The translations under genes were made by a program, and so were the position numbers. A DNA stretch of 55,617 bases from Chara braunii (Eukaryota; Streptophyta; Charophyceae; Charales; Characeae), in NCBI GenBank assembly GCA_003427395.1, contig BFEA01000411.1, positions 1,134,924 through 1,190,540 on the forward strand, in the 5' to 3' direction. Shown here one piece after another: positions 20,872 through 31,224 of the stretch. The first letter of the stretch is position 1, and every line of letters begins with the position of its first letter. The notes under the pieces are model-generated. The model was not told the DNA's origin. It was given only the letters and a program-made list of their open reading frames with translations, and searched no databases.

Positions 20872-20948
20872 CTATAACTTCCTGAAGCATACTGCGGGTC
20901 CCACAAGACCCCAGAAAGGACCCACATTATGCTTTATGAAGTTATAGA
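20872..20948. repeat. Imperfect 30-bp inverted repeat abutting the large palindrome
   Basis: CTATAACTTCCTGAAGCATA and TATGCTTTATGAAGTTATAG are the outer parts of about 30-bp arms with four mismatches around a loop of about 16 nt. A related block, GATAACTTCCTCAACCATAA, appears again near 21015. Confidence 0.75.
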
Positions 20949-21182
20949 CCAGCTGGGCCCGGGGTGGGATGGGAGGGGGAACATCAAACTTGAGACATTT
21001 GCTACCTATCTTTCGATAACTTCCTCAACCATAATGCAGGTTTCGTATCGTAGTGTCCCATAAGACCGTGGGGACCAGCTGGGCCCACTGCCGTCTTTTT
21101 TTTTTTTTTTTGTTTTTTCGGGCTTACCACTCACGTGAAACCTGAGCAGCCAGTTGGGGGGGGGGGGGGGGGGGGGGGATTT
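20949..21182. repeat. Partial repeats of the palindrome core, T and G homopolymers
   Basis: ATCAAACTTGAGACATTTGC followed by TACCTATCTTT (near 20985) repeats the palindrome's inner arm and loop (20588-20617). GACCAGCTGGGCCC occurs at about 20947 and 21074. A T run near 21100 and a G run at 21157-21178 follow. Confidence 0.65.
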
Positions 21183-21310
21183 TCAAGTACACTCCTGGGC
21201 CGGTGTTGTTCAAGCACACTCCTGGGCCGGTGTTGCTCAAGTACACTCCTGGGCCGGTGTTGCTTGAGTACACTCCTGGCCCGGTGTTGCTCATGTACAC
21301 TCCTGGGCCG
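21183..21310 (+). repeat. 27-bp minisatellite, about 4.7 copies
   Basis: Unit containing GTACACTCCTGGGCCGGTGT; copies differ at one to three bases. The unit length is a multiple of three, so both strands give spurious repetitive ORFs. Confidence 0.92.
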
Positions 21311-21372
21311 CCTTGTGTTTCCATGTCGTCTTGTTCTGTTTTGCGGTTTGCATGCTTTTATTTTAGTAATTT

Positions 21373-21619
21373 CTCTACATCCACTCCTACCCAAACTATG
21401 GACAAGTGCTGTTCCGGTGCCGCTCAAACGAGTAAATGCTCTAATCAAATGGCCCTTAGAATTACCAGTGCAGAATAAGTAGTGTGTTTTTATTTTTTTA
21501 GTTTGCTTTTTCTCTACGTCCAGTCCTAGCCCGAACTATGGACAAGTGCTGTTCCAGTGCTGTTCACACGAGTAAACGCTCAAATCAAATGGCCCGTAGA
21601 ATTACCAGTGCAGCATAAG
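21373..21619 (+). repeat. 139-bp tandem duplication
   Basis: CTCTAC(A/G)TCCA(C/G)TCCTA to ACCAGTGCAG(A/C)ATAAGTA occurs at 21373-21480 and 21512-21619, with the ACTATGGACAAGTGCTGTTCC block in both. Confidence 0.88.
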
Positions 21620-21962
21620 TAATGCCGATCACACAGGAATTGGGTTAGCAAATGTAGCATTGTGAGAGGTCACATAGGGATCACGCTCCACCTAATAATG
21701 GTGATCACACTGGAGTTGGACTTGCCCTGTTTTTCGGACAAGACTGGGCACTCGGGCCTTACAAAATGAACGATGTTCTTCTGCAGGGAAGGGGGGGGAA
21801 TAAAAAAAATCAACTACACCTTCGAACGCAAAGCACACGCTTGGCCCATATGGCCAAACAGTAGTCACGTGGTATCACCCACAGCATAGTATACCACCCA
21901 GCCGACATAGTCGCCTTAGCCATGCAGTGGTCTGGTCTTGTTTTTGTGCTGTGTGAGAATCG

Positions 21963-21988
21963 TGTGTGTGTGTGTGTGTGTGTGTGTT
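21963..21988 (+). repeat. (GT)n microsatellite
   Basis: About twelve GT units. Confidence 0.9.
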
Positions 21989-22010
21989 TCGAGTACATAG
22001 TGGCTCTTTG

Positions 22011-22090
22011 TTTTGAGGTGGGTTCTCGTTTTTTTCCCTGGGGGGCGAAGTAGGGTTTCCACAGCCCAGCGCACACAGAGAGAGAGAGGG

Positions 22091-22137
<47 letters not shown>

Positions 22138-22590
22138 CCTCTTCGGTTCACCTTTCTGTTTTGGCAGGCGAATCCATAGACCTGCCCACAGAGCACCACC
22201 ATTTCCCCACATTGCACCACCCAGCCTGCGTAGCATCACCCACCTACCCCCCATTGCACCAACCAGGCCATATACTGCCATCAAATCCACATAGCCACTT
22301 TGTTTTGAGGTGGGTTCTCGTTTTTTTCCCTGGGGGACGAAGTAGGGTTTCCACAGCCCAGCGCACAGAGAGAGAGAGAGAGGGAGGAAGAGGAGGAGAC
22401 GGAGGGGGGGGGGGAGAGGGGGGGTCCTCTTTGGTTCACCTTTCTGTTTTGGCAGGGGAATCCATAGACCTGCCCACATAGCACCACCATTTCCCCACAT
22501 TGCACCACCCAGCCCACGTAGCATCACCCACCTACCCCCCATTGCACCAACCAGGCCATATAGTGCCATCAAATCCACATAGTATGACCC
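22011..22590 (+). repeat. 292-bp tandem duplication with long G run
   Basis: TTTTGAGGTGGGTTCTCG at 22011 and 22303 starts two long similar units containing CCACAGCCCAGCGCACA, an AG run, a G tract, CCTTTCTGTTTTGGCAGG and CATTGCACCAACCAGGCC. The first has an uninterrupted G run of about 45 bases (about 22090-22136); the second has GGA-rich sequence in its place. Confidence 0.9.
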
Positions 22591-22985
22591 ACCCCACACA
22601 GTACCCCGCAGCCGAACCGACCAGACCACGTCGTATTACCCAGGCCACGTGAGCCCACTTACTACCACCTTGCAGTATCGTGGTGTGCTCTGTGTTCTTG
22701 TGCTTCGTGAGAGTCTATGTGTGAGCATGTGCTTTCAAGTACGTGGTTCTCTCTTGCAACAGTGGATTCTCTTCTTTATCTGGGTTCCTGCAGTACATCC
22801 CACATGAAGAGAGACCACACAGAGAGAGAGAGGAATGTCGTGTACTTAAAATTCTCGTATGTTGTCTCTGATAAGTCTGGGTTTCTGTACATGATGGTTT
22901 TCCTTTTTTTCCTTTATTTAAGGGCGACGGCTCTGAGATATCATCGTCAAACTGATCAGCCACAAGGACTTTGGCACTTGATTTT
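22591..22985. other. Unassigned region
   Basis: No gene recognised; small AG run near 22818. Confidence 0.3.
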
Positions 22986-23055
22986 ATTTATCTGGCTCGA
23001 TTTAGATTCGATCTCAGGTCAACATTTCAGCAGTTCATGGAGGTAGGCCCGTTGG
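22986..23055 (-). repeat. tRNA-derived SINE fragment, family shared with 25728
   Basis: TTAGATTCGATCTCAGGTCA, then ATTTCAGCAGTTCATGG and GTAGGCC align with the clearer copy at 25728-25790, in the same orientation. Confidence 0.5.
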
Positions 23056-23552
23056 AGCATGATGGCTTTCTGGTGACTTGGGAACAACTCTGTACTGTCT
23101 GCGTCCTGCTTTGTGTTCTCCTCTTCCTTCTAACCTATGTGCTTAAGTTCCTACCATCTACGCCTGTACCCCCTCCAGGGCAAGCAAAGTCACAGGGTGT
23201 CCGTCTTTGCATTGCCTGACTAAGGAAGTGCATATGGGAAGCCGCCCGTGGCCTCCATTGTATGTCTCTATGCCCCACAGGGCCCCCATCTGCTCTGACA
23301 TCCATGTTTTTGCTATTTCTCTGGGAAATGTGCATATCCAGATTGTAGTGGAGGCTGGATGCTAGGCCTCGGGGGGTGCCTGTCATTGTACTCAACCAGT
23401 GGGGAGATCAGATGGCGTGTGACAGCCCCAAAGACAGTCCAGGGGGGATCATTCGTGAACTTTTTTTGTTATCCTAATCAGATCGCATGTTGAGCCCTAC
23501 GACATCCTCTCGTTTCTTTTCTTTTCTTTTTCTTTTCTTTCGTTTTTTTTGG
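23056..23552. other. Unassigned region
   Basis: No supported gene. Ends in a T-rich stretch (23510-23550). Confidence 0.3.
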
Positions 23553-23850
23553 GTGCTCACAGAACCCACCCCCTTCCCACCTCAACATTTTTTTGTTTCC
23601 TTAGCGGATCCCCTGCTTCCCTCTCTTCTTCTCCATTTCTTTTTTCCTTTCTTTTATTTCAGTGCTCACAGAACCCACCCCCTTCCCACCTCAACATTTT
23701 TTTGTTTCCTTAGCGGATCCCCTGCTTCCCTCTCTTCTTCTCCATTTCTTTTTTCCTTTCTTTTATTTCAGTGCTCACAGAACCCACCCCCTTCCCACCT
23801 CAACATTTTTTGTTTCCTTACCGGATCCCCTGCTTCCCCGCCTCCCGCAG
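23553..23850 (+). repeat. 109-bp tandem repeat, three copies
   Basis: GTGCTCACAGAACCCACCCC starts at 23553, 23662 and 23771. Units are almost identical; the third diverges after TGCTTCCC. Confidence 0.93.
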
Positions 23851-23882
23851 CATTGCTTAGCCACCTCGGATATACCCGATGA

Positions 23883-24190
23883 CATCCTCATTTCTACTAT
23901 TTCCCAGGAACTGGAAAACTGGGCCATCTGCTATGGCTATAGCATCCTTGTTTTCACTGTTTGAACTAATTGCCTGGAAAATTGGGGTACTTGTTCTGGC
24001 ATCCTCATTTTCACTTTTTCCTATTCCCCTGGAAAATTGGGGCATCTGCTATAGCATCCTCATTTTCACTTTCTTTCTATTCCCCTGAAAAATTGGGGCA
24101 TCTGCTATGGCATGTTCAGTTTCACTTTTTGAACTACTTGCCTCAAAACTGGTGTACCTGCTATAGCATCCTCATTTTCACTTTTTCTAG
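23883..24190 (+). repeat. 56-bp minisatellite, about 5.4 copies
   Basis: GCATCCTCATTTTCACTTTT-type starts at about 23883, 23943, 23999, 24054, 24110 and 24166, each followed by CCTGGAAAATTGGGGCATCT or a variant. Confidence 0.9.
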
Positions 24191-25110
24191 GGGCAAACCT
24201 TTACACCACTTTTCAGTCCAGCAAGGCTTAAATTCTCCAGGGACAGTGGATCAACATGATCAATGGCAGCATGGACTTGGGCTCCTGCTCCTGGTACGGA
24301 GGAGCATTTCATTCGCCTGCGATAAACTGAAGCCAACCTTCTATGAGGAACCAATAAGCAGTGGGGTCATCTTGGATCAGCCACTGTTTGACAATAACTT
24401 ATTCTTCAGGCTACGGTCTTCCCCCGAATAGGATGTATGGTCATTATCGTTGTATCTAGAATGAAAATTGCCCCACATACAGGCATAATGACTGCATTGA
24501 AACCCACATCCAATAAGGAACCGATAACCAGAGTGGAGATCATGGATCAGCTACTCTTTGACAATTCATGAATTCAAAAACATAAAAAAAAATCACGGAT
24601 TCTTCAGGCTGCCATCTTGCCTCGAATAAAATGTAGGGACATTAGACTGCAAGATCCTCTAAGTGTCCGCTCGTCACGTCTGAATCCCACGAAGGCAAGA
24701 ACTTGACTGCCTTCGCAGATACCGCTAAAAACATCAAAGACTTCCAACCGAAGGTTTCCTCAAAGGGAACGAGCCACAACCATGTTTTGGATATATGACC
24801 GTACCTTCTACTCTGGGGAATGGGATAGAGGGATCCACTGGTTCCCCTTTTCTGAATCAGATGCCTCAAGGAACTTTGGGAAAACTTCGACTGCTAAGGG
24901 GGTCAACAGTTTTATAGGATCTCTGGGACTCAGCGGAAAGAAGATCTATTTCTCCCTGCAAAGGGGTTCATCACTTTTTTATGGACCTGTGCGACTCAGC
25001 GGAAAGAAGATGGATTTGTCTGCAACAATTGCCTGGTAAATTGCCAAGGGTTCACAACTTAGAGAGACTCACTACAAGCTGCAGAGGGATACCACTCCGC
25101 AGCGTGGATA
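24191..25110. other. Region with decayed family 2 MITE ends, otherwise unassigned
   Basis: GTCTTCCCCCGAATAGGATG followed by GGTCATTATCGTTGTAT (about 24417) and TCTTGCCTCGAATAAAATGT (about 24613) are diverged family 2 termini. CAATAAGCAGTGGGGTCATC (about 24352) has a weaker echo near 24512. AGCGGAAAGAAGAT repeats at 24933 and 24998. No gene. Confidence 0.45.
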
Positions 25111-25182
25111 GGAATCACAGGACTCCACCTCAGGAAGGATAATCATGTCCACAGGACTCCACCTCAGGAAGGATAATCATGT
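25111..25182 (+). repeat. 35-bp tandem duplication
   Basis: ACAGGACTCCACCTCAGGAA followed by GGATAATCATGTC appears twice in succession. Confidence 0.9.
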
Positions 25183-25428
25183 CACCGAGGCCTTGGTCAA
25201 GGACACTCCCACCAATCAACCACTCCGACCAATCAACCGCACTTACTCCCGAGTCATGTGGCCAGAACCCGGCGTCTGTCTCTATTTGATTCTATTTTGG
25301 CAATGGTGGAGAAGATATTGGTCGGAGATCTCCACTTCGGTATATGCTTGGATCTTACAAAAGGATATTCCAGCTCTGTTGACGCACAACTCTGAAAATG
25401 CACATGCATTGCTCAGATACGCCGGGGT

Positions 25429-25592
25429 ATTATCCTATGTTCTCGTTTTGTCCGCATCAGGAAACCGAAATTTCAGATAAGAAACCAGATGAGAGTGAGC
25501 ATTCCGGCCGTATTATCCTAAGTTCTCGTTTGGTCCCCATCAGAAAACTGAAATTTCAGATAAGAAACCAGATGAGAGTGCGCATTCTGGCT
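25429..25592 (+). repeat. 82-bp tandem duplication
   Basis: TATTATCCTA(T/A)GTTCTCGTTT starts at 25429 and 25511; both contain GAAATTTCAGATAAGAAACC. Confidence 0.9.
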
Positions 25593-25727
25593 GACTAGCA
25601 GAAGAAAGGATGGGTATGACATAACCTTGGAGGGTAAATTTTTCGCATCTTCAAAGAGCGACAGCCTGTCGAACTGAACTGACCGGCCGCAGGTAATTCA
25701 GAAGTACTTTATTCTGGTCATCTGACT

Positions 25728-25790
25728 GGATGTGGATTCGAACTTGGGTCTGTATTTCAACAGTTCGTGGGTGTACCGACTGAGTCAGGC
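25728..25790 (-). repeat. tRNA-derived SINE head
   Basis: Reverse strand: CCTGACTCAGTCGGTACACC (box A-like) and AAGTTCGAATCCACATCC (box B), about 35 nt apart. Confidence 0.6.
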
Positions 25791-26088
25791 TCGTTGGCGG
25801 AGGGTAAACTTTCCATAGGTCCTTGGTTGAGAATGTGTGAGAGGCTGGGAGGTCAGTAACTACTTTTGCTCAAGTAGGAAGGCCACTGCATGAGGTCAGT
25901 AGTACTTGCTGAAGTGGGAAGGCCACTGCATGCCTTGGTAGAAGCAGTTAGGTGTTTTTTTGGGTGTTTGCTCCATGTTTTGGTGTTGGATTTCTTTGTT
26001 TATCTTTTTCAAGGCCACTGTTTGGATCACGAAAGGGACGCTGGACTCGGTTTCCAGCATTAGCCGAATCTGGATAATGGGCCAAATT
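25791..26088. other. Unassigned, includes GGAAGGCCACTGCATG direct repeat
   Basis: GGAAGGCCACTGCATG occurs twice (about 25878 and 25917). No gene. Confidence 0.4.
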
Positions 26089-26209
26089 GGCCCTGGCTCC
26101 ACGACTCTTGACATGTGCAACACGAGAGTGAATCTTTCACTATAACATGGAAAGATACACCACCATGATTTTGTCTTTCGTGCATGTCGAGAGTAGTGGA
26201 GCGAGGCCC
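26089..26209. mobile_element. MITE-like element, family 1 copy f
   Basis: GGCCCTGGCTCCACGACTC to GAGTAGTGGAGCGAGGCCC, 121 bp, in the copy b orientation (AAGATACACCACCATGATTT). It is 8 kb from the cluster, so the family is dispersed as well as clustered. Confidence 0.7.
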
Positions 26210-26509
26210 AATATCTCCGAGTCAAATTGTGAAGTCCTGGAGCGAGTGAGGTCCCACTCACACTTACCGTGATTCTTCCCTTCTGGCTGTTGATCCTGTG
26301 TGATCAAACGGCCACAAGGGAAGAATTACGGCATGTGGAACCTCACCCCGCCTCAACCTCTTTGGTGAAATGCAATGCAATGTACAAGCTTTCCAACCTT
26401 AAAAGGATTAAAAAAAAAAAAAAAAAAAGTTTCAACAGCTCGACATGGCAGGAGGGGCGTACTCCACAATTAAATGGGGAACCCCTGTACAACATAGGCC
26501 AAAAAGCTT

Positions 26510-26614
26510 CAGTCTTCCCCCGAATACAACGTACGGTCATTATAGCTGAATTTAGACTGAAAGATGGACCAAATTCGGCTATAATGACCGTGCGTTGTAT
26601 TCGGGGGAAGACTG
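26510..26614. mobile_element. Complete family 2 MITE-like element (105 bp)
   Basis: Left end CAGTCTTCCCCCGAATACAA and right end its reverse complement TTGTATTCGGGGGAAGACTG. The inverted arms are about 43 bp and pair almost fully up to GCTGAATTT/AAATTCGGC, with a core of about 18 bp. No coding capacity; decayed ends of the family lie at 18117, 18711, 24417 and 24613. Confidence 0.85.
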
Positions 26615-27057
26615 TAGGCACTGTCCTTAGTAGAGATGTTCAAAGAGGCTGCCTACTTTGATACATCCATATGCCAACGAAGTGCATTTTTTCGCCAGAG
26701 TTCAAATTATATACTCGTTATTATGGACAACTGACGGTGTTACCATTATTATGGACAACTGACTTAAGGACGGCTGACGGTGTTAGCATTCCTGCGCTGT
26801 TCCGCCAGACTTTGAACGCTAGACTTCCATAAAAGAAACACCAATGTGGGTGGTACAACAACCGTTGGCCAAATGGCAAGGCACTTTCGGGGCAGGCTAA
26901 ATTTGGCACTGCTGGCTGATTAGGAGAGAGACCGCTGATCTCGACTCCTACCTTAGCCGTGAATTTCCGTCGGTCACAAAGGGCGAGAAAAAGGATCCCC
27001 TCCGGCTTCGAAGAGGGAGGGCAAGAAATACGGGCGCCAATCTTTGCAATAGAAAAT
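26615..27057. other. Unassigned region
   Basis: TTATTATGGACAACTGAC repeats at 26718 and 26743, and GACGGTGTTA at 26735 and 26775. No gene. Confidence 0.35.
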
Positions 27058-27800
27058 GAGCGAGAGCTGGTTGGCGAAGGGTCGGCTGCCAACCTACCGA
27101 TCCTTCCGCTGCCAAGTGGCGCTCGGAGCTTGTTGCCTGCCAAACCTACCGCTCATTCGTGTCTGGGTTATTTGAGAATACGTGGATGTTATTATCAAAT
27201 AGAAAAATCGTGTTCCCAGGCAGGAGCTGGCCATTGCTCAATGATCCTTCCGCAGGATCACCTACAGAAACCTTACTATGACTCCGCCTTCCTCTAAATG
27301 ACCAAATTCAATGAACTTCTCACAGCACCCCCAGCAGCAAACCGCCGAGATCACCGCGATCCAGAGCTGGCTATTGCTGATGTTCTTTCTTTCTTACTTT
27401 TTCTGCCGGTCGGTCATTCGACCGACAAGTGGCGCTCCATTTACCCTACTTGTTGCCTGGCAGCCCGTCGGTCCTTCGCCTGCCAAGTGGCACTCAGAGC
27501 TTGTTGCCTGCCAACCTACCGGTCATTCGTGTCTGGGTCATGTGAAACACGTGGATGTAATTATCTATAGAAACGTGTTCGCAAGCAAGAGCTGGTAATT
27601 GCTGATGTCGTTCTTTCTTTCTTATACTTTTCTGCCGGTCATTCGACCGACAAGTGGCGCTCCATTTATATACCCTACTTCTTGCCCGCTAGCCCGTCGG
27701 TCCTTCGCCTGCCACATGGCGCTCGGCACTTGTTGGCTTCCCACCTACCACAGGCCTTCAGCTGCCAAGTGGCACTCAGCGTTTGTTGCTCGCCAGCCTG
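27058..27800. repeat. Tandem array, unit about 225 bp with roughly 55-bp subrepeats
   Basis: Three units (27058-27238, 27364-27588, 27589-27800) share GAGCTGG..ATTGCT, TGCCAAGTGGCGCTC, GCTTGTTGCCTGCCAACC, TCATTCGTGTCTGGGT and ACGTGGATGT blocks. The CAAGTGGC(G/A)CTC subrepeat occurs about six times. The 18S fragment sits between the first two units. It could be spacer-derived (ITS/IGS) sequence. Confidence 0.8.
27240..27361 (-). pseudogene. 18S rRNA 3'-end fragment
   Basis: Reverse strand ends GTAGGTGATCCTGCGGAAGG followed by ATCATT, the universally conserved 3' terminus of small-subunit rRNA (usual form GTAGGTGAACCTGCGG). Upstream, GAGAAGTTCATTGAA, TCATTTAGAGGAAGG and GTAAGGTTTCTGTAGG match the last roughly 100 nt of 18S. 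Changes at invariant sites (GTCATAGTAAGG for GTCGTAACAAGG) and the short length show it is not a working gene. It is flanked by GAGCTGG(C/T)(C)ATTGCT at 27224-27238 and 27364-27378. Confidence 0.85.
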
Positions 27801-28305
27801 TCGCCTGACGATTGATCGACTCGCAAACCACCCCGACGTCCCTTAACCAAATATCAGAGCGCAAATGCGAAAAAAAGAAGAAATAAATTCATTTTTTATC
27901 TTCTCCCCCTGTTCAAAACCTCTTGCGTACAAGGCCGCCCACGTGGATGTAGGTTAAGCGGCGGCTGCCCCCACCCCCGTGTGTCATATCGACCCACTTG
28001 CACACAGCCAAAAGGCGAAGAGGCAAAGAAAAGAGGAAGGAAACAGCCAAACATTATAGATATAGATATATCTCTCTATATATATCCGCGTGTGCGCATT
28101 ACAACTGCACACGTAACTCAGAAACCCTTCACGCAACGCACGTGGTTTTGCCCTTAACAACCATTGCGTTCTACTCAAACAGACGTACTCGCGCTGCCAG
28201 CTAATTTTGACGCCAGCCATTCAACGAAGAGCTCTGCCTACTAAGTGACTTAGTTGAACTGCCACTTCCAGGTCCATTTGTTGCACTTTATTCCTCCGAT
28301 CACAT
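27801..28305. other. Unassigned region
   Basis: TATATA-rich at 28058-28085. No gene. Confidence 0.35.
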
Positions 28306-28460
28306 GCAATAAATACCGCATATACATACAGTAAATACCTCATATACATACAATAAATACCGCATATACATACGATAAATACCGCATATACATACAGTAA
28401 ATACCGCATATACATAACAGTAAATACCGCATATACATACAGTAAATACCGCATATACCG
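28306..28460 (+). repeat. 22-bp minisatellite, seven copies
   Basis: Unit CAGTAAATACCGCATATACA plus TA, near-identical copies without spacers; one unit has an extra A. Confidence 0.93.
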
Positions 28461-28667
28461 CAACACCCACCTAAAAGTTGAACAAAGTGAAGTCTAAAGA
28501 GCCGGGCAGGTACCGACTCAAAGCGAGTCCTCTATCGAATCCAAATCTAAGTTGCTTCCAATTGAATGCTGGATCAGTTAAATTCAATTAAAAAGATAAA
28601 AATTAACTTCTGATGGCGAGAAGAATCATCCGAAGTACTTCAGAAAAGAGGACGAACCGATAACAGT

Positions 28668-28814
28668 GCTCGACCTAGCCCATGTGGCTGAATGGTACAC
28701 AGAACTACACACATGTAAACAGTAAATGAACAGATCACGAGTTCCAATCCCGATGGACTCAGCAGGATATAATAACATCAGCGCGGCTACATCCTCGAAA
28801 AAAAAAAAAAAAAA
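28668..28814 (+). mobile_element. tRNA-derived SINE with A17 tail
   Basis: TGTGGCTGAATGGTACACAG (box A region, 28683) and GATCACGAGTTCCAATCC (box B, about 28733) are followed by a tRNA-unrelated body (GGATATAATAACATCAGCG) and A17. Related head at 14573 on the other strand. Confidence 0.75.
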
Positions 28815-28829
28815 GAAATGAGAATATTG

Positions 28830-28933
28830 CACACCTGTAAACAGTAAATGAATAGATCACGAGTTCGAATCCCGATGAACTCAGCCGGATATAATAACGT
28901 CAGCGGCTACAACCTCACAAAAAACAATAAATA
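28830..28933 (+). mobile_element. Second, 5'-truncated copy of the same SINE
   Basis: Repeats CCTGTAAACAGTAAATGAA.AGATCACGAGTTCGAATCCC through GGATATAATAACGTCAGCGG to an A-rich tail. GAAATGAGAA..(T/G)TGC.CAC occurs on both sides (28815 and 28934), a likely target-site duplication. Confidence 0.7.
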
Positions 28934-28980
28934 GAAATGAGAAAAGTGCTCACGTTCACCACAGCTTGGCTTTTACAAAT

Positions 28981-29140
28981 CTCAATCTGCTTCTCTTCTC
29001 CGGCCGCCTCCGCATGTTCATCCTTTCCATCTTCTGCCACAGCTTTGGCTTTTACCCTCACTGGAGTTATGTCTTGCGTTCAATCTCAATCTGCTTCTCC
29101 TCTTCTCCGGCCGCCTCCGCATGTTCATCCTTTTCCTCTT
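28981..29140 (+). repeat. 104-bp tandem duplication
   Basis: CTCAATCTGCTTCTC then CTCCGGCCGCCTCCGCATGT at 28981 and 29085. Confidence 0.85.
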
Positions 29141-29417
29141 CTGCTCCCATTTCGCTCCTCTTCCTCTACTTCTTTGAAGCACTTCTTTCCTCTCCTCCTC
29201 CTCTCCTCAATCTTCTCCTCATCTTCCTCTTATGCTTCCCAATTTGTTCGCGTTCCACTTCCCCTCATCCTCGATCTCCTCCGCCTGTTCCTCTTCCTCC
29301 TCCTTCCTGGTGTAATTCCCAACAGACACGCATATGAATATGTATACTGCATATTATATGTTATATATTACATCATATTTATACGATAACCATCATATAT
29401 ACTATATCGTCAAACAG

Positions 29418-29560
29418 AGCTGCCCGGTAAACCGTAGGCAGAGAGGGAGAAGAGGACAACAAACGAGGGGCATATATGTATGTATATAAACAAAATATGT
29501 GTATATAGCTGCCCGGTAAACCGTAGGCAGAGAGGGAGAAAAGGAGAACAAACAAGAGGC
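29418..29560 (+). repeat. Direct repeat of about 53 bp, period 89
   Basis: AGCTGCCCGGTAAACCGTAG starts at 29418 and 29507, with matching GCAGAGAGGGAGAA downstream. Confidence 0.9.
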
Positions 29561-29912
29561 TGTGATAAATTGTTTCGCCGGAGTTTCGCCGACTCATCAG
29601 GGACCTCGTTAAACCGTATATACGTGTTCGGAAGGATATCATTCGACAAATCCTTCCCGCCAGCGCAGGCCACTCACACAATGCAGGCAAGCGAAGCCGC
29701 GAGCGTCCTGGGACCTCCATCTACGACTGGCCAAAAGCGGCATGGCTCAGACATTGAGGACTCGGCTATTGCATAGAAGCGTTCCTAGAATTCACGAATT
29801 TGATCGACCCTAAATTCCTGCGCTGGTCTTGATCGCCGTAGTCCAGCCCATGAATACGAAATCGAAGCGACTTCACTTCTACTAATCTCCTCTTTCCTCG
29901 TATCATCTCCTA

Positions 29913-29966
29913 CCACGTCACGCGGTAGTTTCACACCTCACAATTTCAAAACTACCGCGTAACGTG
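29913..29966. repeat. Short hairpin, 19-bp arms
   Basis: CCACGTCACGCGGTAGTTT and AAACTACCGCGTAACGTGG, one mismatch, 16-nt loop. Confidence 0.8.
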
Positions 29967-29990
29967 GGAAGGAAGTAGAGAGGGCCCTCT

Positions 29991-29995
29991 CTCTT

Positions 29996-30029
<34 letters not shown>

Positions 30030-30054
30030 GCACAGAGATACACCCTTGCTGCAG

Positions 30055-30132
<78 letters not shown>

Positions 30133-30149
30133 ATATACCCTTGCCGCAG

Positions 30150-30180
<31 letters not shown>
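29991..30180 (+). repeat. (CT)n and (CA)n microsatellite block
   Basis: Alternating CT and CA runs joined by GAGATA(C/T)ACCCTTGC(T/C)GCAG, which itself occurs twice. Confidence 0.92.
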
Positions 30181-30184
<4 letters not shown>

Positions 30185-30189
30185 GACCC

Positions 30190-31224
30190 TATGTCGGTTG
30201 ACAACCGCTGAGAGAGGAAAGGGCTATCAAAAAGGGGAAAGATTGAAAAAAAGCGAGTTGCCCTTGAGGTGCGAGCGCTGTACAAATCGCATAAGGGTAT
30301 TGCTAGACTCACACGGCTGATTCCATTTCGCAATCAACTAAACTAACAAATTAACATTACGATCCACTGATCAATCCATCAAAGCACTCTATGTTCGAGT
30401 CCCTGATAAGCTCTCTCACCTTATCACTTCCCAAGCAGGGAGATCTGCTCTGCTTTCGGAGAGATTTGTTGTCCCATCGCGATTGGCGCACATCATGCGA
30501 TCCAACCGCTTTTAAACACACGCGCAACCCTGTTGATGATTATGTCACAGTGGTATCCCTGACACAACTCCCTCCTCCCCCCCCTCTCCCCCCTTGTCCA
30601 CCACCTCCCCTACCTAAATTTCCGTCAGTCTTCTACTCCTTCCTTCTCCTCTCTCCTCCTCCTCCACTAACACTTCCTCTCCCTGAACTTGCGCGTCAAC
30701 AACCATCAACATAAAATCTCAGTTGATTTCCTCAGCGCCTCGATCGCCGTGATGCGACGGTCGAAGCATACCGATCGGTGACATCCCGATCGGGATGGTC
30801 ACATCACGAGGAAGATCGGGATGCTCAAATCGTCATGAGGATCCGGATGTTCACATCGTGACGATCGTTCTCGACATCAGCGCCATAATGCTTTGGCGCG
30901 AAAAATTAACCCCATTCTTTATTTTCTTACCTTCTTTCAACACTGTGGATATCACTTCTTACACCTCGCATAGTTTTTCTTGCATCCTCCTTCCCAACAA
31001 TATCCTTATTTACTGTCCATTTATTATTATACATAGGACATCTACAACACACAATATAATACTACGTACGTATTACGGTATATAGCATTATGGAATTATC
31101 TAGTACAGTCATCTCATATTGTATAATAGTATTTCATAGTACATATCATAGATCTCGCCGAATCGCCAGCACCGTCATCACGGGCATATTCGCGGCTTCT
31201 AGGGGAGAAAAGTCATCCTCCCAA
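30190..31224. other. Unassigned region
   Basis: C-rich 30560-30620; GATCGGGATG(G/C)TCA-type short repeats 30760-30860; AT-rich 30890-31140. No gene. Confidence 0.3.

Noticed and set aside
28306-28460. Regular 22-bp repeats that could suggest a CRISPR array
   Set aside because: Units abut without unique spacers and the context is eukaryotic.
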